A stretch of DNA of 8,842 nucleotides from Flavobacteriaceae bacterium (GCA_002401105.1 NVSD01000001.1:50979-59820); one strand, 5' to 3'; numbered from the stretch's first letter, positions 1 to 8,496 are shown. Notes: generated by a model not told the origin, from the letters alone. Program-made: numbers and translations.

Positions 1-2120
1 CAATTGCGTCTAAACTCTATATATTAAAAGAAGAAGACAATAGTGCAGCATCGTTAACGCTAACAAATGGTATTATAAGTAGAAGTTTTTATGTGTCCGA
101 AAACGTGGCCTGTACTAGTTACAAAAATCTTCGAAATAATGCAGAGTTTATTAGAGCTGTAAAACCGGAGGCAAAAATTAAAATTGGAGACAGATGGATA
201 CAGATTGGAGGCTTAACGGGGCAACCAGAAAAATCTTATTTATTAGACGAATGGTTACCAGAAATGGAGTCAAATCCGAATGCATGGGTACTTAAAAACA
301 TTACAACAAAATTACCTGAATCTAGGTATCCTTGGTCTTTAAAACACAATGCAAAAAAAACACCATGGCCACCAAAAGGCTTGCAACTTATATTACATTT
401 TATTGCACCAAATAGTGAAATTGAATACAAAAATGTTGCTATAAACGTGCATTACGAAATGTATGATGGTATGCCTAGTATGGCAAAATGGATTACAGTA
501 GATAATAATTCTGAGAAAGAAATAGTAATTGAAAAAACAACCTGCGAAATTTTGGCAGTGAATCAAGATCAATTAAAAAGATTGCATGTAGAGAGCGATT
601 TTTCTTTTGCATTGGTTAATGGAAACCCTAAAGGAAGTGCTTTATTGCATTATGCAGGAGAACCAAAATCATACCATGCAGGAAAAACGACTACAAAATG
701 GTCTGTAGATCCTGAGTATAATACATGGGCTACTCACAACCAAGCAGAGGATGGTTATTTAGGATATAGACATATAAATTTATTGACAAGTAGGTTGCCT
801 ATGGGACCTTCCGAAACCGTACAAGCAAAGAATAAGTTTAAATCATTTGTAACTTTTGAAATTTTATTTGATAGTGACGATGAAGAGCGAAATAGTTTAG
901 CTCATAGACGTATGTACAGAAAATTGGCTCCCCAGGTAACGGAAAGTTTATTAACAGCAGCTATTACTTCTCGAGATAAAAAAGTATTGTTAAATATGAT
1001 TGATCAAATGGCTGAACTTGGTTTTGAACGTTTGGATATTCATCCTTGGCCTGGAATTAGTCACGATAATTTAAAACCTGAATATGTAGAATTCTGGAAA
1101 GAAATTGCTTCTTATGCAGCTGACAGAGATATTATTATGGGAGGCTACGAATTGGTAATAGCATCTAGAGGTAGAGGGAAAGAAGTAGATTGTATAGATC
1201 CGGCAACAGATAAACCAGGGAGTTTATTTGGACAAAGTGTGTGTATTGCAAGTAAATGGAGTGATGATTATTTTAAAAATACGTTTGAATTTTTTGATAA
1301 AACTGGATTTAAATCATGGAATGCAGATGGGCCATATCATGGAGATGCATGTGCTTCTAAAGAGCATAAATATCATACAAATTTGGAGAGTTCGCAATGG
1401 CAACAATGGAAAATACAAGTAGATGTTTTACATGAATTACAAAGAAGAGGTAGTTATATTCCTATTCCAGATTGGTATTTTTTAAATGGACAATCTTCTA
1501 CAGGGATGGGGTATAGAGAAGCGACAGCAAATTTAACTCCTCAGCAACAATTGTTATTAGGGCGTCAATATATTTATGACGGTACTTGGCATAAAACACC
1601 TACAATGGGTTGGATGACCCTTCAGTTGGTTGGTTTTTATACAAACGACCCTCGTGTTGGTTTAGAACCATTAAATAAAAATATCCAAAGGTATGAACGT
1701 GGATTACTTCAACATTTGGGAAGTGGTTGTTCTTTTACTGTACGTGGAAATAGACTGTACGATACGGAGGATACAAAGGATATGGTTTTAAAATGGACTT
1801 CTTGGTTTAAAAAATATAGAGAGGTTTTAACAGGAGATATTATTCATTTAGCACGCCCTACAGGTAGAGACCTGGACTATATGATGCATGTAAACCCTTA
1901 TGGGAATGACAAGGGGATGTTGGTTGTTTTTAATCCAACAAATAAAAAGATTAGCAAAAAAATTAAAGTACCAATGTATTATACAGGAGTACACAAAAAA
2001 GCAACTTTTTATCTAGAAGGGACTAAAAAACTAACGAGTAAGATAGATAGGGAATACAATGCTTTTGTAGAAGTAGCATTGGAACCTAATGGATATACAT
2101 GGATACTTATTAAAGAATAA
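1..2120 (+). CDS. Clan GH-D-like (alpha-galactosidase-like) glycoside hydrolase, 5' partial
   Basis: The frame is open from the left edge (first whole codon at position 3), giving about 705 visible residues. A GTG at 93 is an internal Val, because the codons before it (LTNGIISRSF, at about 57-86) continue the N-terminal beta-sandwich typical of GH36/GH31-type enzymes. The apparent order is a beta-sandwich to about 900, a TIM barrel at about 940-1790, and a small C-terminal beta domain at about 1850-2117. Two aspartates sit where clan GH-D enzymes carry their catalytic pair: the Asp of WNADGP (1326-1328), a candidate nucleophile, and the Asp of PDWYFLNG (1470-1472), a candidate acid/base, 48 residues apart. 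Other striking blocks are YDGTWHKTP and RLYDTEDTK. The fold and family are inferred from motif pattern and from recall of similar uncharacterized proteins in Bacteroidota and Planctomycetes. The substrate is unknown and alpha-galactose is only a guess. The signal peptide, if any, lies outside the window. The next gene follows after 63 bases. Confidence 0.72.
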   Translation, partial: IASKLYILKEEDNSAASLTLTNGIISRSFYVSENVACTSYKNLRNNAEFIRAVKPEAKIKIGDRWIQIGGLTGQPEKSYLLDEWLPEMESNPNAWVLKNITTKLPESRYPWSLKHNAKKTPWPPKGLQLILHFIAPNSEIEYKNVAINVHYEMYDGMPSMAKWITVDNNSEKEIVIEKTTCEILAVNQDQLKRLHVESDFSFALVNGNPKGSALLHYAGEPKSYHAGKTTTKWSVDPEYNTWATHNQAEDGYLGYRHINLLTSRLPMGPSETVQAKNKFKSFVTFEILFDSDDEERNSLAHRRMYRKLAPQVTESLLTAAITSRDKKVLLNMIDQMAELGFERLDIHPWPGISHDNLKPEYVEFWKEIASYAADRDIIMGGYELVIASRGRGKEVDCIDPATDKPGSLFGQSVCIASKWSDDYFKNTFEFFDKTGFKSWNADGPYHGDACASKEHKYHTNLESSQWQQWKIQVDVLHELQRRGSYIPIPDWYFLNGQSSTGMGYREATANLTPQQQLLLGRQYIYDGTWHKTPTMGWMTLQLVGFYTNDPRVGLEPLNKNIQRYERGLLQHLGSGCSFTVRGNRLYDTEDTKDMVLKWTSWFKKYREVLTGDIIHLARPTGRDLDYMMHVNPYGNDKGMLVVFNPTNKKISKKIKVPMYYTGVHKKATFYLEGTKKLTSKIDREYNAFVEVALEPNGYTWILIKE

Positions 2121-2141
2121 AATAAATAGATAATTTATTTT
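2119..2141 (+). repeat. A/T-only inverted repeat just after the GH-D-like gene
   Basis: A perfect 9-base inverted repeat (AAAATAAAT at 2119-2127 and ATTTATTTT at 2133-2141) encloses a 5-base loop and is followed by one more T. It overlaps the stop codon of the upstream gene. The position suits a weak terminator or a 3'-end-stabilizing hairpin. However, the stem has no G:C pair, and such repeats arise easily by chance in this AT-rich DNA. The repeat is seen directly; any function is a low-confidence inference. Confidence 0.3.
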
Positions 2142-2183
2142 TAGTAAAAAAGATTGGTTGAATAACTTAACAAAACAGACATT

Positions 2184-3203
2184 ATGATTTCCTTTTTTGA
2201 TGAATTAAAAGTTCTTAGAAAAATAATACTTTCTAGAAAAAAAATGCAAATCATAACAGTCTGCTTGTTATTGATGAGTTCCTTTATGTTAAGTGGTGTT
2301 AATTTAACGGAAGCTCCTGTTGTAACCGAAAAGGAGCAATCTTTAAATTATACTATTAAAAATAATGGAGTGGTTTTTTTTAAAGGAGGAATGGCTAAAA
2401 AGGAAAACTTGCTTTTTATAACTAGGACTTGTGATTCCATAAAAGAACTTTTAAAAGAAAAAGGATGTCCAAAAGAAAAACGGTCAATTGTACAGAAAGA
2501 GCATAAAAAAATACTGCGAGCTATTAATAAGCGTTCATCAAAACTACTGCAATTACTAAAAAAAGGTGAGGAGGTTAAAGTGGTGACAATGGGTACTAGT
2601 TTAACGAACGGTACATGGAAGTGGCCTACTATTATGACTGAGTGGCTTGACCCTTTATTTCCGGGTCAATTGGTTCTTTATAATCTAGGTGTAGGAGCTT
2701 CTGCCACACAATATTCGCTGGGGGCTATGAATCCTGTATACCATGAAGGTAAATGTGGAATAGATCGTATTGGAGAAGTAATTGCTCTTAAACCTGACGT
2801 TGTATTCATAGAATTTGGTATCAACGATGCTTATATTCCGTATCAAATTTCCCTTTCTCAATCAAAGAAAAATCTGATATTTATTATAGAATCAATACAA
2901 AATAGCATCCCCAATGTAGAGATTATTTTGCAGACTACAAATCCAGTTGCCAATATGGGCCATGAAAAGGATTGGCCTGCAACACGTCCTAAATTGGAGG
3001 CCTATTATAAGAGCTATAATGAAATTGCAAATAGCAAAAAGTTAGTACTTATTGATAATTATCCAAATTGGCTAGAATTATTTAAGAAAGATAGAAGCAC
3101 TTTTGTGAATTATGTTACAGATGGAGTCCATCCAAATCTTGCTGCTTACCGAGAAATTGTTTTACCCGAAATTAAGAAGAGTTTGCTAAAGGATAAGAGA
3201 TGA
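2184..3203 (+). CDS. Exported SGNH/GDSL-family hydrolase, probable carbohydrate esterase
   Basis: This 339-residue protein carries the SGNH blocks in order: block I MGTSLTNG with nucleophile Ser139 (GTS in place of the usual GDS), block II NLGVGAS with Gly171, block III FGIND with Asn214, and block V DGVHPN with Asp313 and His316. The catalytic Ser and the Asp/His pair are all present, so it should be active. Members of this superfamily in polysaccharide loci commonly remove acetyl or other acyl esters from sugars; that role here is inferred. A hydrophobic segment at about residues 21-40, preceded by SRKK, indicates export. There is no lipobox Cys. The start is uncertain: ATG at 2184 gives an unusually long basic n-region, while ATG at 2244 (Met21) loses the Lys/Arg residues, so 2184 is preferred. 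Residues about 75-132 are Lys/Glu-rich and probably helical, and are not part of the core fold. It lies 63 bases after the GH-D-like gene. Confidence 0.85.
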   Translation: MISFFDELKVLRKIILSRKKMQIITVCLLLMSSFMLSGVNLTEAPVVTEKEQSLNYTIKNNGVVFFKGGMAKKENLLFITRTCDSIKELLKEKGCPKEKRSIVQKEHKKILRAINKRSSKLLQLLKKGEEVKVVTMGTSLTNGTWKWPTIMTEWLDPLFPGQLVLYNLGVGASATQYSLGAMNPVYHEGKCGIDRIGEVIALKPDVVFIEFGINDAYIPYQISLSQSKKNLIFIIESIQNSIPNVEIILQTTNPVANMGHEKDWPATRPKLEAYYKSYNEIANSKKLVLIDNYPNWLELFKKDRSTFVNYVTDGVHPNLAAYREIVLPEIKKSLLKDKR

Positions 3204-3450
3204 AGGCTTTAAAAGAGGATTAGATATTTAAGTTAAATAGAATGTTAATTAGAACGGAATCATTGTTTTTAACACAATAAAAATAATATTAATAAGAGTA
3301 CCAGCATATTTAAAGCTTAAAGCAAAAATTAATATTTTATTACAAGAGGTAAAATCTGTAAGTAGTAAAATGGAAGTAAATGATGTTCATTTAATGAGAG
3401 TTAGGTGTGTGTTTAATGTATGTAAAACGAGTGCTTTTAAAATAAAATAT
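3204..3450. other. Non-coding gap between the SGNH and GH92 genes
   Basis: This 247-base AT-rich stretch is the only sizeable gap in the window. I found no convincing Bacteroidota promoter (TTG, about 19 bases, TAnnTTTG), no GC-containing terminator hairpin, no tRNA and no plausible small gene. A 5-base stem with a 7-base loop (ATTGT/ACAAT, about 3262-3278) and a 9-base A/T-only inverted repeat (3285-3293 and 3328-3336) are within chance expectation. The last 81 bases (3370-3450) are open in the GH92 frame but are better read as untranslated leader. The length would allow a separate promoter for the GH92-GH3-lipoprotein group. Confidence 0.5.
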
Positions 3451-5781
3451 ATGATAAAAAATAAATTTCAACGAGTGTTTTTATTGGCACTAATAGTTAC
3501 GATTACATTAAATGCTCAAAAGAAGCAGCCTGTAGATTATGTAGATACCATGATTGGAACGGCAGATTCTAGGTGGATGTTATTCCCTGGGGCTACCTTG
3601 CCTTCCGGAATGGTAAACTTAAGTCCGGATAATCAGAACCAGGAATGGAAAGCGGGTTATGAATATACCATAGAAAATGTGGCTGGATTTAGTCATATCC
3701 ATTCTTGGGTAATGGGTGGTTTATTAACAATGCCTACCACCGGAAAGTTACAAACATCTCCAGGAGACGAAAATGAACCAGATTCTGGGTATCGATCACG
3801 AATTCGACATGAAACCGAAAAAACAAGTCCAGCATATTATTCTGTAATGCTAGATGACTATAAGATTAAGGCAGAGTTAACGGCTACAAAACGAACAGGA
3901 TTTCAACGTTATACGTATCCTAAATCAAAAAAGTCACGTATTTTATTTGATTTAACCATTCCTACAGAGTATGGGTACAGACAGTACGATACAAAAATTG
4001 AAAAAATTAGTGATACAGAAATTATAGGGCATAGTACACAAATGGGCCAAGGGATTAATAGTCGTTTACAAAACGATTATACTATCTATTTTGTGATTAA
4101 ACTAGATAAAGCCTTTGATACAATTGGTGCATGGGAACGCAATTGGGGAGAAACAGAGGATACTATATTACCGGAAAATCAAAAAATTTATTACGGAAAT
4201 GGAGATTTTGGAGCCTATATAGAATTTGAAACTAAAAAAGGTGAAGTCATTTTGTTAAAAACGGGAATTTCATTGGTAAGTGTAGATCAAGCTCGTTTAA
4301 ATTTAAAAGTGGAATCTGAAGATGCTTTTGGATGGGATTTTGATGCTTGTAAGGAGAGTGGATCAAAAATTTGGAACGATTTATTAAGTACCATAAAAGT
4401 TGAGGGCTCAGAAAATAACAAGAAAAAATTCTATACAAACATGTATCGTGCTTATACAGCAAGAGCAGATTATACGGATGTAAATGGAATGTATAGAGAT
4501 ATGAACGAGAAAGTGCAGATAATGGCGGATCCAGATAATGGTGTTTATGGATCGGATGCTTTATGGACTTCTTTTTGGAATTTAAATCAATTATGGAATT
4601 TAGCCACACCAGATTTAACTAATAAATGGGTGAATTCTATGTTGGAAATTTATGATCGTGGAGGATGGCTTCCAAAAGGACCTACAGGAGTGGAGTATTC
4701 TGGGATAATGGTAGCTTCCCATTCTATTCCGTTTATAGTTGCTGCTTATCAGCATGGAATTAGAAACTTTGATACAGAAAAAGCTTTTCAAGCCATGTAC
4801 AAACAACAAATGGTGCCTGGTAGAAATCACGAAGGTGGTGGCTTTGTTGGAAACCGTCAGTTAGAACCATACATGAAATATGGTTATGTTCCTGTGGAAG
4901 CTGGTTGGAGATGGTCGGAAGCCGCATCTTCTAATACTTTAGAGTATGCTTATGATGATTGGTGTGTAGGTCAAATGGCAAAAATGTTGAATAAAAAATC
5001 TGATTTTAACTATTTCAATAATAGAGGGCAATTTTATAGAAATATTTTTGATGAGGAAACTAAATTTATGAGACCTAAGTACATTAACGGTACATGGATG
5101 GAAAATTTTAACGAAATGACACGTTCTACCTGGTTTTGTGAAGCTTCTGCATGGCAATACACCTGGTTTGTACCTCAAGATATTTATGGTTTAAAAGATT
5201 TATTAGGAGAAAAATTATTTAATGATAGGTTAGAGGACGGTATGATTGAATCTAGAAAAAAACAATTCTATCACCCAGAACTTGTTAATGTAGGGAATCA
5301 ACCTAATATGCAAGCGGCTTGGTTATTTAATTATTCTGGGAAACCATGGTTAACGCAAAAATATTCTCGATTAATGGTGCAAGAATATTTTGGAGATAAT
5401 CCATTTAACGGATGGCCTGGTGATGAAGACCAAGGACAAATGGGGAGTTGGTACGTAATGAGTTCTATTGGATTGTTCCAAATGGATGGTGGATGTAGAG
5501 AGAATCCAATTTACGAAATAGGGTCTCCTATATATGATCGTATCGAAATTAAATTAGACAATAAATACTATCCAGGAAACACTTTTGTTATTGAAACGAC
5601 TAATAATGGACCTGAAAATTATTACATTCAAAAGGCTTTTTTAAATGGAGAAGTATTGGAGAATTGTTGGATTTATGCCAGTGATGTTCAAGCAGGAGGG
5701 ATTTTGAAATTAGAAATGGGGAATACTCCAAATAAAAAATGGGGTAGTGCTTTAAAAAATAGACCGACCAATCCAAATTAA
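3451..5781 (+). CDS. Exported family GH92 glycosidase (alpha-mannosidase family), divergent pocket
   Basis: This is a 776-residue protein of normal GH92 length. The start at 3451 is preferred over ATG 3370 because it places a typical signal peptide (basic MIKNKFQR, hydrophobic core, end near Ala22-Gln23) at the N terminus. The GH92 N-terminal sandwich domain begins at YVDTMIGT (30-37) and includes FPGATLPSGM and AGFSHIHS (78-85). The (alpha/alpha)6 catalytic domain covers about 305-740, ending in the family pattern of a YIQKAFLNG stretch and a KKWG motif. The presumed catalytic acid is Glu564 in CEASAWQY, corresponding to the EGNAWQY motif. The presumed bases are Asp658 and Asp660 in GDEDQGQM. 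GH92 enzymes are calcium-dependent, inverting exo-alpha-mannosidases. Several pocket motifs depart from the usual ones: LWTSFWN for LWDTFR, GNQPNMQ for GNEPSHH, and HSWVMGG for HLSGTG. The sugar removed may therefore not be ordinary alpha-1,2-mannose. The GH3 gene follows after 6 bases, implying co-transcription. Family assignment is firm; specificity is open. Confidence 0.92.
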   Translation: MIKNKFQRVFLLALIVTITLNAQKKQPVDYVDTMIGTADSRWMLFPGATLPSGMVNLSPDNQNQEWKAGYEYTIENVAGFSHIHSWVMGGLLTMPTTGKLQTSPGDENEPDSGYRSRIRHETEKTSPAYYSVMLDDYKIKAELTATKRTGFQRYTYPKSKKSRILFDLTIPTEYGYRQYDTKIEKISDTEIIGHSTQMGQGINSRLQNDYTIYFVIKLDKAFDTIGAWERNWGETEDTILPENQKIYYGNGDFGAYIEFETKKGEVILLKTGISLVSVDQARLNLKVESEDAFGWDFDACKESGSKIWNDLLSTIKVEGSENNKKKFYTNMYRAYTARADYTDVNGMYRDMNEKVQIMADPDNGVYGSDALWTSFWNLNQLWNLATPDLTNKWVNSMLEIYDRGGWLPKGPTGVEYSGIMVASHSIPFIVAAYQHGIRNFDTEKAFQAMYKQQMVPGRNHEGGGFVGNRQLEPYMKYGYVPVEAGWRWSEAASSNTLEYAYDDWCVGQMAKMLNKKSDFNYFNNRGQFYRNIFDEETKFMRPKYINGTWMENFNEMTRSTWFCEASAWQYTWFVPQDIYGLKDLLGEKLFNDRLEDGMIESRKKQFYHPELVNVGNQPNMQAAWLFNYSGKPWLTQKYSRLMVQEYFGDNPFNGWPGDEDQGQMGSWYVMSSIGLFQMDGGCRENPIYEIGSPIYDRIEIKLDNKYYPGNTFVIETTNNGPENYYIQKAFLNGEVLENCWIYASDVQAGGILKLEMGNTPNKKWGSALKNRPTNPN

Positions 5782-5787
5782 AAAATA

Positions 5788-8496
5788 ATGAAACAACTTT
5801 TTATAATCAGCTGTTTTTTTCTTTGTGTATTTTCTATGAATGCACAAGATGTTTTGGAGGTGACTCCTTTATATGCAAACACTAGTTTGTCTTTTGAATT
5901 AAGGGCAACGGATCTTGTTTCTCAGATGACATTGGATGAGAAAATTTCTCAGTTGGGGAATAAAGCCCCTGCTATTCCTAGGTTAGGAATTAACGAATAT
6001 GAGTGGTGGAACGAAGGCTTGCATGGGGTAGCCCGTGCTGGTATAGCCACTGTATTTCCTCAAGCAATAGCTATGGCTGCTTCATTTGACACCGAAAGTA
6101 TGTTGAAAGTAGCAGGAATTATAAGTGATGAAGCAAGAGCAAAACATCACGAGGCTTTGAGGAATAAGAATTACAAACGTTATTTTGGACTTACATATTG
6201 GTCTCCGAATATTAATATTTTCAGAGACCCAAGATGGGGGCGTGGACATGAAACCTATGGAGAGGATCCATATTTAACTGGGCAAATGGGAGTGCAGTTT
6301 GTAAAAGGTTTACAAGGAAATGATCCTAAATATTTGAAATTGGTTGCTACCGCCAAACACTTTGCTGTACATAATGGTCCAGAAGCAGATAGACACTTTT
6401 TTAATGTCACTCCAAACACACGTGATTTATGGGAGACGTATTTACCTGCTTTTGAAAGTTTGGTAACCGAAGCAAGTGTAAATTCTATAATGGGGGCTTA
6501 CAATCGTGTAGATGGAGAATCGGCAACCGCTAGTTGGATGTTGTTAGAAGGTATATTAAGAAATAAGTGGGGCTTTAAAGGGTTTGTGGTGTCAGATTGT
6601 GGTGCTATTAGAGATATTTATGCTTATCATAATATTGTAAATACCCCAGAAGAAGCAGCGGCAGTAGGAGTGAGAAGGGGCTGTGATTTAAATTGTGGTG
6701 ATGTGTACCAAAATGCGTTAAAAAGAGCGGTTACATTGGGGCTTATTGATGAAGGCGAAATTGACGTTTCTGTGTTTAGGTTAATGTTAGCCCGTATGAA
6801 ACTTGGAATGTTTGATCCAGAAAGCATGGTGCCTTTTGCGAGTATTCCTTTGAGTGTAAATAATAGTGAAGCTCATAACAAAATGGCTTTAACGATGGCT
6901 CAAAAGTCCATGACTTTATTAAAAAACGATGGATTGCTTCCCTTAAATAAAAAGAAGATAAAGAGCATTGCAATTGTGGGGCCAAATGGGAATAGTGTTC
7001 CCGCTTTGTATGCAAATTATAACGGAATTGCAAGCAACCCTATTACGGTAATAGAAGGAATAAAAAGAGCACTTCATAAAAGTATAAAAATTTCTTATAA
7101 CATGGGAGTTCCTTTAGTATTTGATAAGGGAACTCCTGAAAAATATACTATTATTGATGCTTCAAATTTGTCTTTTGTAAATAAAAACGGAAAGAAGAAA
7201 AAGGGATTAAAAGGAGCTTATTTTAACAATATTAAATTAGCTAATAAACCAGTTTTTTCGAGAATAGATGCATTGCTTAATTTTAATTGGGAAGGGTCTC
7301 CAAATCAAACAGAATTGTCACAAGGAATCATTTTAAAAGAGCAGTTTCTACCAAAAGATAATTTTTCTGTAAGATGGCAAGGGAAACTATTAGCTCCTAA
7401 AACAGGACAGTTTAATTTAGGACTAATTGCAGATGATGGCTGTAGATTATGGATAAATAATAAGTTGGTTGCCGATGGATGGACAGATCATGGGATGGAA
7501 TTATTTATGGGGAAAGTTTCCATGGAAAAAGGCCAATATTATGATGTTAAAATTGAGTATTATGAAAAAACTCAAGGGGCAGGAATCAAATTTGTTTGGG
7601 AAGTTCCAGGAACCACAATTAAAGAGAGTGCAGTGGCAATGACACAATTGTCTGAAGAAACATTAAAGGATGTTAAAAATGCCGATGTTGCTGTATTTGT
7701 TGGAGGTTTAGATGCTAGTTGGGAAGGTGAAGAAATGGGAGGTAGAACCCATATTGATGGATTTTATAAAGGTGATCGTACTAAAATAGAGTTACCAAAA
7801 GTACAGGTTCAAGCCATTAGACAGATGTTAAAAACAGGAACTCCTGTAGTACTAGTTTTAATGGCGGGAAGTGCCATTGCATTAGATGGTTTAGAATCAG
7901 AATTAGAAGCTGTTTTAATGGGCTGGTATCCTGGGCAACGAGGAGGTGATGCTATTGCAGATGTACTGTTTGGGGATTATAATCCGGCAGGAAGACTCCC
8001 TGTTACTTTTTATAAAAACACAGCAGAATTACCTGATTTTAGCGACTATAATATGCGTGCTGGAAAAGGATTTACCTATCGTTTTTATAAAGGAAAAGCT
8101 TTATTTCCATTTGGTCATGGATTAAGTTATACTACTTTTAAATATAAAAAATTACAGGTTAATTATTCAAAAGTAGCAAACAATGCTTCCATAGAAGTAT
8201 CCTTAATTGTTAAAAACACAGGGAATGTACAAGGAGATGAGGTTGTGCAACTGTATATAAAAGATGTGGAATCAAATACGTGGATGGTACGTAAACAATT
8301 GCGTAAATTTCGTAGAATTAGCTTAAAACCAGGAGAGGAAAAGCGAGTTAGATTTACGTTAAATACTCAAGAAGATATGAGTTATTACAATGCAAGGTTT
8401 AAAAAGTTTATGGTAGAGCCGGGAGCGTTTGAAATCCAGATAGGTGCATCAAGTGAAGATATTAGATTAAAAAAAATAATAGATGTTAGTAAATAA
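5788..8496 (+). CDS. Exported GH3 beta-xylosidase/beta-glucosidase-type enzyme with PA14 insert
   Basis: This is a 902-residue protein with a signal peptide (residues 1-20, ending MNAQ), so it is periplasmic or secreted. The GH3 (beta/alpha)8 domain spans about 40-335. It has EYEWWNEGLHG (70-80), Lys190-His191 of the substrate-binding KH motif, and the retaining nucleophile Asp270 in VVSDCGA. The GH3 C-terminal sandwich begins near TLLKNDGLLPL (376) and is interrupted by a PA14 domain at about 473-607. It resumes with WEGEEMGGR, where the acid/base Glu lies among Glu646-Glu649, probably Glu648 or Glu646. A fibronectin type III-like domain (about 800-880) follows the PFGHGLSYT motif. The WWNE-LHG and DLWETYLPAF signatures favour the beta-xylosidase branch, but GH3 also includes beta-glucosidases and other activities, so the substrate is not settled. 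PA14 inserts in GH3 enzymes can cap the active site and restrict chain length. The start sits 6 bases after GH92; the 3' end overlaps the next gene. Confidence 0.95.
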   Translation: MKQLFIISCFFLCVFSMNAQDVLEVTPLYANTSLSFELRATDLVSQMTLDEKISQLGNKAPAIPRLGINEYEWWNEGLHGVARAGIATVFPQAIAMAASFDTESMLKVAGIISDEARAKHHEALRNKNYKRYFGLTYWSPNINIFRDPRWGRGHETYGEDPYLTGQMGVQFVKGLQGNDPKYLKLVATAKHFAVHNGPEADRHFFNVTPNTRDLWETYLPAFESLVTEASVNSIMGAYNRVDGESATASWMLLEGILRNKWGFKGFVVSDCGAIRDIYAYHNIVNTPEEAAAVGVRRGCDLNCGDVYQNALKRAVTLGLIDEGEIDVSVFRLMLARMKLGMFDPESMVPFASIPLSVNNSEAHNKMALTMAQKSMTLLKNDGLLPLNKKKIKSIAIVGPNGNSVPALYANYNGIASNPITVIEGIKRALHKSIKISYNMGVPLVFDKGTPEKYTIIDASNLSFVNKNGKKKKGLKGAYFNNIKLANKPVFSRIDALLNFNWEGSPNQTELSQGIILKEQFLPKDNFSVRWQGKLLAPKTGQFNLGLIADDGCRLWINNKLVADGWTDHGMELFMGKVSMEKGQYYDVKIEYYEKTQGAGIKFVWEVPGTTIKESAVAMTQLSEETLKDVKNADVAVFVGGLDASWEGEEMGGRTHIDGFYKGDRTKIELPKVQVQAIRQMLKTGTPVVLVLMAGSAIALDGLESELEAVLMGWYPGQRGGDAIADVLFGDYNPAGRLPVTFYKNTAELPDFSDYNMRAGKGFTYRFYKGKALFPFGHGLSYTTFKYKKLQVNYSKVANNASIEVSLIVKNTGNVQGDEVVQLYIKDVESNTWMVRKQLRKFRRISLKPGEEKRVRFTLNTQEDMSYYNARFKKFMVEPGAFEIQIGASSEDIRLKKIIDVSK

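Noticed and set aside
93..95. GTG as the start codon of the first gene.
   Set aside because: The frame is open to the window edge, and the codons upstream of the GTG read as a continuing N-terminal sandwich domain (LTNGIISRSF), so the gene begins outside the window.
1228..1422. Plus-strand open frame of 64 codons inside the first gene.
   Set aside because: It is an out-of-frame shadow of the TIM-barrel coding region, with no leader and no recognisable motif.
3285..3336. 9-base inverted repeat AATATTAAT/ATTAATATT with a 34-base spacer in the gap before GH92.
   Set aside because: It consists only of A and T in very AT-rich DNA, and a match of this size is expected by chance; no link to an operator or terminator could be made.
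3204..3450. Search for a Bacteroidota-type promoter (TTG, about 19 bases, TAnnTTTG) before GH92.
   Set aside because: No TAnnTTTG element with a suitably spaced TTG was found, so no promoter is claimed.
4247..4609. Minus-strand open frame of 120 codons inside GH92.
   Set aside because: It is antisense to a strongly conserved GH92 catalytic region, has low-complexity Leu/His/Ser-rich content and no recognisable motif. The same holds for the other minus-strand frames at 236-430, 4615-4830, 4939-5178, 6627-6827 and 6776-7033.
5293..5310. Gln617 in GNQP read as a lost catalytic acid in GH92, as reported for a mannose-1-phosphate-specific member.
   Set aside because: Spacing rules it out. The catalytic acid of BT3990 lies about 109 residues before the paired Asp, which fits Glu564 in CEASAWQY (94 residues before Asp658), not position 617 (41 residues before). 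The catalytic acid is therefore kept.
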